DNA from: Proteromonas lacertae
Lineage: Eukaryota; Sar; Bigyra; Opalinata; Proteromonadidae
Assembly (NCBI GenBank): GCA_002245135.1
Contig: NGBS01000297.1
Span: 1-64,000, forward strand
Length of the DNA: 64,000 bases
Direction of reading: 5' to 3'
Part shown: positions 59,582-64,000 of the stretch, one piece after another
Layout: every line of letters begins with the position of its first letter
Numbering within the stretch: the stretch's first letter is position 1
Made by a program: the position numbers and the translations under genes
Notes under the pieces: generated by a model
Databases searched by the model: none
The model's input: the letters and a program-made list of their open reading frames with translations, nothing else
Told to the model about the DNA's origin: nothing

Positions 59582-62500
59582 ATGCAAAAGAAAAAGTATT
59601 CGAAAGAGATAGTGTTAATAAATAATGAAGATTTAAAAGAAATTGAGCAAAAAATCCAAAAATTAGCTCAAGTAGTGAAAACAACACATTATCTAATCTC
59701 TACAGATTATAAGTTGGAGAATAAGACTTTAACTGTTACTACCGACTTTATTTCATCTTGTGGAGATTTAAAATTACCTATTTCACCTGAACAAATAAAA
59801 TCAGTAATAGAGGATGTTATAAAAGGTTTAAAGGTATTAGAAAAACATTCTTATTATCATGGAAGTATAAAGCCATCCAATATTCTATGTGAAAAGAAAA
59901 TGTTCAAACTGTGTCATTATTACCAAAAAGGAATCACTGACTCATACATTCCTAACATTGAAACAATTAAGTATGAATCTCCTGAAGCATTGAAAAGTAG
60001 TGAGTTATCTATAGAATCAGATCTATGGAGTGTTGGTTGTGTTATTTATTATCTTTATTGTGGTAAATGTCCATTTGAGTATGCTGGATCATTAGTTGAA
60101 TTGTTTAAAAGAATAACCTACAGAAAAATTAATGAACAGCCACCTTCAGAGAAAAAAGACGATATAATTAATGGATTGATTGATAATCTAATTGTAGTAG
60201 ATACAAATGAAAGATATGATTTGAATATGTTAAGTAAAAAGTTAGAAAGACCCAATAATGCTAAAATCTACGAAAAGAAAGATATTGTGTATTTGAAATG
60301 TAGTAAATATGTTACAGATTATAAATTTAAACAAAATGGAGTATTCTATCATGGTAGTGATATCAGGTTTATAAATGATGTATTAATATAAATAATCTCA
60401 TCATATTTTTTAATCTTTTATAGGAAATAGAAAGAAGTATTAAATTAAAACTAAGTTATAACTTTGGTGATTCTCATATACTTCAATCACAAATTATAGA
60501 AAGAGGATTATATAAAGAAAATCCACAACAAATGTTGACAATACAGAGACTATTCTTACCAATGACCTTAGAAGAAAGGAAAGAATTAGAATTAGAATCA
60601 ATTTTCAAAGATTATATAATTACGTCTATTCTCAAAGCCATTAAGGCATTACATAGCCAAAATATTATTCATGGAAATATTAATCCATCTAATATACTAT
60701 TAGATGAAAAAGGTGAAGTTTTTCTAACAGATTACTTTATGAGTAGTTTATATAGAAATCATGTTTCGCCAATGGATTCAGTGTATTATCAAAGTCCAAA
60801 TAGATTATTAGATAAAGATTTAAATAAAGATGATGATTTTTGGTCTTATGCAATGATATTGCTCTATTTAACAGATAGTTTACCAAGTGATTCAAAGAGT
60901 ATAACTAATATATATAAATTCATTAAAAAATTACCAAAAGAAAGAATTGATAATACATCAGATGCTTTTATTAAGAATACTGCTCATGATATAGTTTTAG
61001 AATTATATAATAAGAATAAAAAACAATCAGATGAAAATGATAAAGAAAAATCAATATATACAGATGATTATTTGATTAGCAAGTTCAGTAGTATAAATAT
61101 TTTCTATATATATATATATAATTGAAATAGACAGTAATATTAACAGTAATATTGATTATATGTTAGATAAAAATATAAATGTTTATTCGATTCTTGATTG
61201 TTTTGGATTGGATTATTTATTAGTTCCACAAAGTGCTTTAGATGATAGTATATATTTTATATTTATATCAATTATATTTTAGAAATTCTTGATTGCATTA
61301 TTACTATATTCAATTCAACAATGTCAAATTCAATATTTAGATTTCTTGTTAAAGAATTCCCCAAAACTCGTCTCATCAATATGATTGAAAGAATGGATAA
61401 AATATTCCAAGAGAAAAAGAAAAATTTGACATTATCACCCCCCAAATATACATATGTTTTTTATTCTCCAAATTATAGGATAGTAAATCCTTCATCATCT
61501 TATGATAAGTGTTATTCCATATTCCGTTATATTATAGATGTTGTGCAAAATGGAGTCTTAAATATAAACAGTAGTTTAGTTGTGGAATACTATTTTTATG
61601 AACCATATTTGCAGTTTGTTAAACTAAAGTCTCTTTCTTTGAAAAGTATAGATATTAGTTTTCTATAATAACACTTTATAGATGTTAATAATAGAAAAAT
61701 AATGAATTCATTGCTGAGGAACATACGAGAACAGCAGACAGTTGCAATCGTTATATATACAGGGAATAAAAGATAATCACTTTAATTGCTGTTTGATTGC
61801 TTCATTGAAATTTTTGACTAATTTAGAATCATTATCATTAATTGATATGAAATTAGATTGTGATTTTATTGAAAATATTACTGAATTGAATAAATTAAGA
61901 ATACTCAATTTGGATAATTCAATTAAATATACAAAAGATCGGTATAAAAGGTTTTATTCTACTTTAAGCGTTTGCCTCTCCCATATAAACGATTTAGAAG
62001 AGTTAAATCTTAGTAAAGACTGTTATGGTGGTAGTGATATAAAAGAATATTATCATTCATTAACAAAATTTAAAAACCTAAAGAGTATAAAACTAGCTTC
62101 GTGCTTTATTCAATACAAAAATAGTTTTGATTATCTGTCATCAACTTTCCCATTCTATAACCTTGAAATACTTGATTTAAGAGGTATAATGATGTTATAT
62201 TAATAATTAAATGAATAGATAATTTGTTAGGTGATAATGGAATAATCAGTATTGCTAATCATACGAATGATTTATTATCATTAAAAACTCTATTATTAGA
62301 TGGTAATAAGATTAGCAATGAAGGAATGAAGAAATGGAAAGATCATTTAAACCAGTTGCAATATCTTGAAGTATTGAGTCTTAGCCATAATAATATAACA
62401 ACCAAAGGTTTAAAAATAATCGAGAATGATTTAAAATCTCTTGATAGACTCATAGATCTTGATTTTTCCTGTATATATATTGTTAATATATCTTATATTA

Positions 62501-64000
62501 TATTCGCTTTTAGACAATGATTTATCTGATGACGAAGCTTTTTATGTATTAGATGGTATTTTTAAATCATTACCATATCTACACAGAGTTAATATTAATC
62601 GTATTGTCTTCTTTTCCATTTATCATATTAAATAGATATATTTCCTAATAAGAACAATTCTAATCTCTTGAATGACGATGAGAATAATGTAATAGGTTTA
62701 AACACTGTAGAAATATCTCAAAGCTTTTATAATTCTTTATTAAAAGTAGATTGTTTTAATCTTTCAGGAAATCAATTAAAATCTTCTTTAATATTTGTGA
62801 TTTTTTATAATAATCGTCAGTTAATAAACAGCATCAGAGAATTAGATTTAAGTAATAACTTTATAGGTGATAATCCATCAGAATTTGCCGATTTGTTAGA
62901 AAAACTAGCTAATCTAAGCAGTTTGAATTTGAGTAATAATGGAATAACTGAGGAAGGAATAAGAGAATTATCAGATTGCTTTCCACCACTTGTATATCTA
63001 GATTTGTCAAAGAATGCAATAAAAGATACTGGTTTGATGATTCTATGCAAGAATACAGATTTATTTTCTTCTTTGCTTCATTTAGATTTGTCTAATAATA
63101 ATCTTACTGATAGATCAATGAGTTATCTATTTAATTCGGCATTATTCTTAACATCTCTTAACTTAAACTGTATAACAATTATATATAACTTTATAGTTAA
63201 TAGTATTCTGCTCTATTATGAAGAGGTTGCTGATCAATTGAGTAATTTGAGTAATTTGAAAGAATTATCGATTGGCTGTAAAAATATAATCATTAATATT
63301 ATATTTTAGGTAATCCAATTTCAAATGACAGAATATTAAAGTCTCTTACAAATCTCCAGGAATTGAATATTAGAGGAACAAATATAAATAATAGTGATAA
63401 TACAGGCTGTATAAGATCTTTTATTTTTTTACTCTTATTTAGTCTTGTATAATCAAAATACTGAATTGATACATTTAAATGAGTATATTTCAAATCAAGG
63501 AAGAAAATTAGACATGGAAAGTATATTAATCTATTTTATTCTTTCGTAATATATAGAAAAGGGAATTGATTATAATAGGAGTATAATAATATCTAACAAT
63601 CTTGTTGGTCATTCATTTATTCGTGAGATGATTCTAGGAATGAATGATATCAATGATGATTCGTTAATAATACTATCAGAGGCAATACAATTCTTAAGTT
63701 ATTTGGAAGTGATTGATTTGAGCTACAATTGTATATCTGAATATGGATTTGTATATTTTGCATCAAAAATTAAATATTTGATGCATTTGAAAAAAATGGA
63801 CTTACGATGTATAATATTATTATTAATATACTGTAGTTAACAACGTAAAGAATCAAGATTATGTAGAATACATAAAGAAAGCGACAATGAATTTGACTTC
63901 ATTGAAAATAGAAACAAGTATATAAATAGTATAATTAGTTATACATAGATGAAAAGAAGTTTCTGAGAGATAGTATTGATAACAAAGAATCTAAAAAGAA
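59582..64000 (+). CDS. Tandem pseudokinase fused to leucine-rich repeats, C-terminus beyond the right edge
   Basis: Pseudokinase 1 (59582-60388): no glycine loop recognised, catalytic loop YYHGSIKPSNIL (HRD to HGS), DFG replaced, YESPEALKSSEL and DLWSVGCVIYYLYCGKCPFEY. After a ~44-nt intron, pseudokinase 2 (60.43-61.2 kb): ALHSQNIIHGNINPSNILL (HRD to HGN), TDYF for DFG, YYQSPNRLL, DDFWSYAMILLYLTDSLP. From ~61.3 kb an LRR array starts (NLESLSLIDMKLD, EELNLSKDC, EILDLR, LKTLLLDGNKIS, EVLSLSHNNIT, RELDLSNNFIGD, SLNLSNNGITEEG, YLDLSKNAIKD) and runs to the window edge, cut by short phase-1 introns. Both kinase units lack the catalytic Asp, so a signalling scaffold is likely. The frame around 61.3-61.7 kb is poorly resolved. 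No membrane segment seen. Confidence 0.78.

Overview
This is nuclear DNA of an AT-rich, single-celled eukaryote. Genes lie on both strands, separated by a few tens to a few hundred bases. They are cut by many tiny spliceosomal introns (mostly 25-40 nt, GTAT...ATAG), and they encode eukaryote-only proteins: histone H2B, 60S L22, 40S S9, TAF5, ArfGAP, SAP30BP, Hikeshi and PME-1. A CFAP298 gene implies motile cilia or flagella. A SCAR/WAVE-type gene implies Arp2/3-driven motility. A bacterial-type S15 with a targeting presequence implies a mitochondrion with its own ribosomes. The code looks standard. The picture fits a free-living amoeboflagellate-like protist, but I cannot name the lineage. No tRNA, rRNA, CRISPR array, transposon or virus was found.

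Layout. 1-8910 (-): a very long coiled-coil protein running off the left edge, with a recent internal tandem duplication and many one-base frame breaks. 9.0-14.5 kb: M42 aminopeptidase, a membrane-anchored coiled coil, a PKR1-like factor, ArfGAP, a POP5-like RNase P subunit and an RRM-like protein. 14.6-18.6 kb: a full ABCC transporter. 19.3-21.5 kb: two head-to-head nucleotide-sugar transporters. 22-32 kb: a secreted protein, L22, DCAF7, CFAP298, SAP30BP, TAF5, mitochondrial S15 and an EF-hand protein. 32.2-36.5 kb: two head-to-head leucine-rich-repeat (LRR) genes. 36.6-43 kb: H2B and a very large PA14/Ig-like surface protein. 43-50 kb: a zinc-motif protein, an armadillo-like protein, a tandem kinase-pseudokinase, a small coiled coil and S9. 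50-59.5 kb: an unknown cysteine-motif protein, PME-1, an F-x-P-motif protein, Hikeshi and SCAR/WAVE. 59.6-64 kb: a tandem pseudokinase fused to LRRs, running off the right edge.

Most striking observations. (1) At least three, probably four, introns do not follow GT-AG. They start ATATC(C/T), end in AA (or AC), mostly carry a TTCTTAAC-like element about 10 nt before the end, and are longer (53-61 nt) than their neighbours. This is the signature of minor (U12-type) introns with an unusual AT-AA ending. (2) In the LRR genes every internal intron examined is phase 1 at the equivalent repeat position, making symmetric exon modules. (3) One gene joins two degenerate kinase domains to an LRR array. 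(4) Frame breaks in the coiled-coil gene, H2B and a kinase are mostly one-base homopolymer changes, and two copies of a repeat carry complementary errors, so they look like sequence errors rather than pseudogenes.

Many genes are divergent pairs whose start codons are only 26-77 bp apart, so shared promoters are likely. Exon boundaries were read by eye from GT-AG signals and protein continuity, and single exons may be off.
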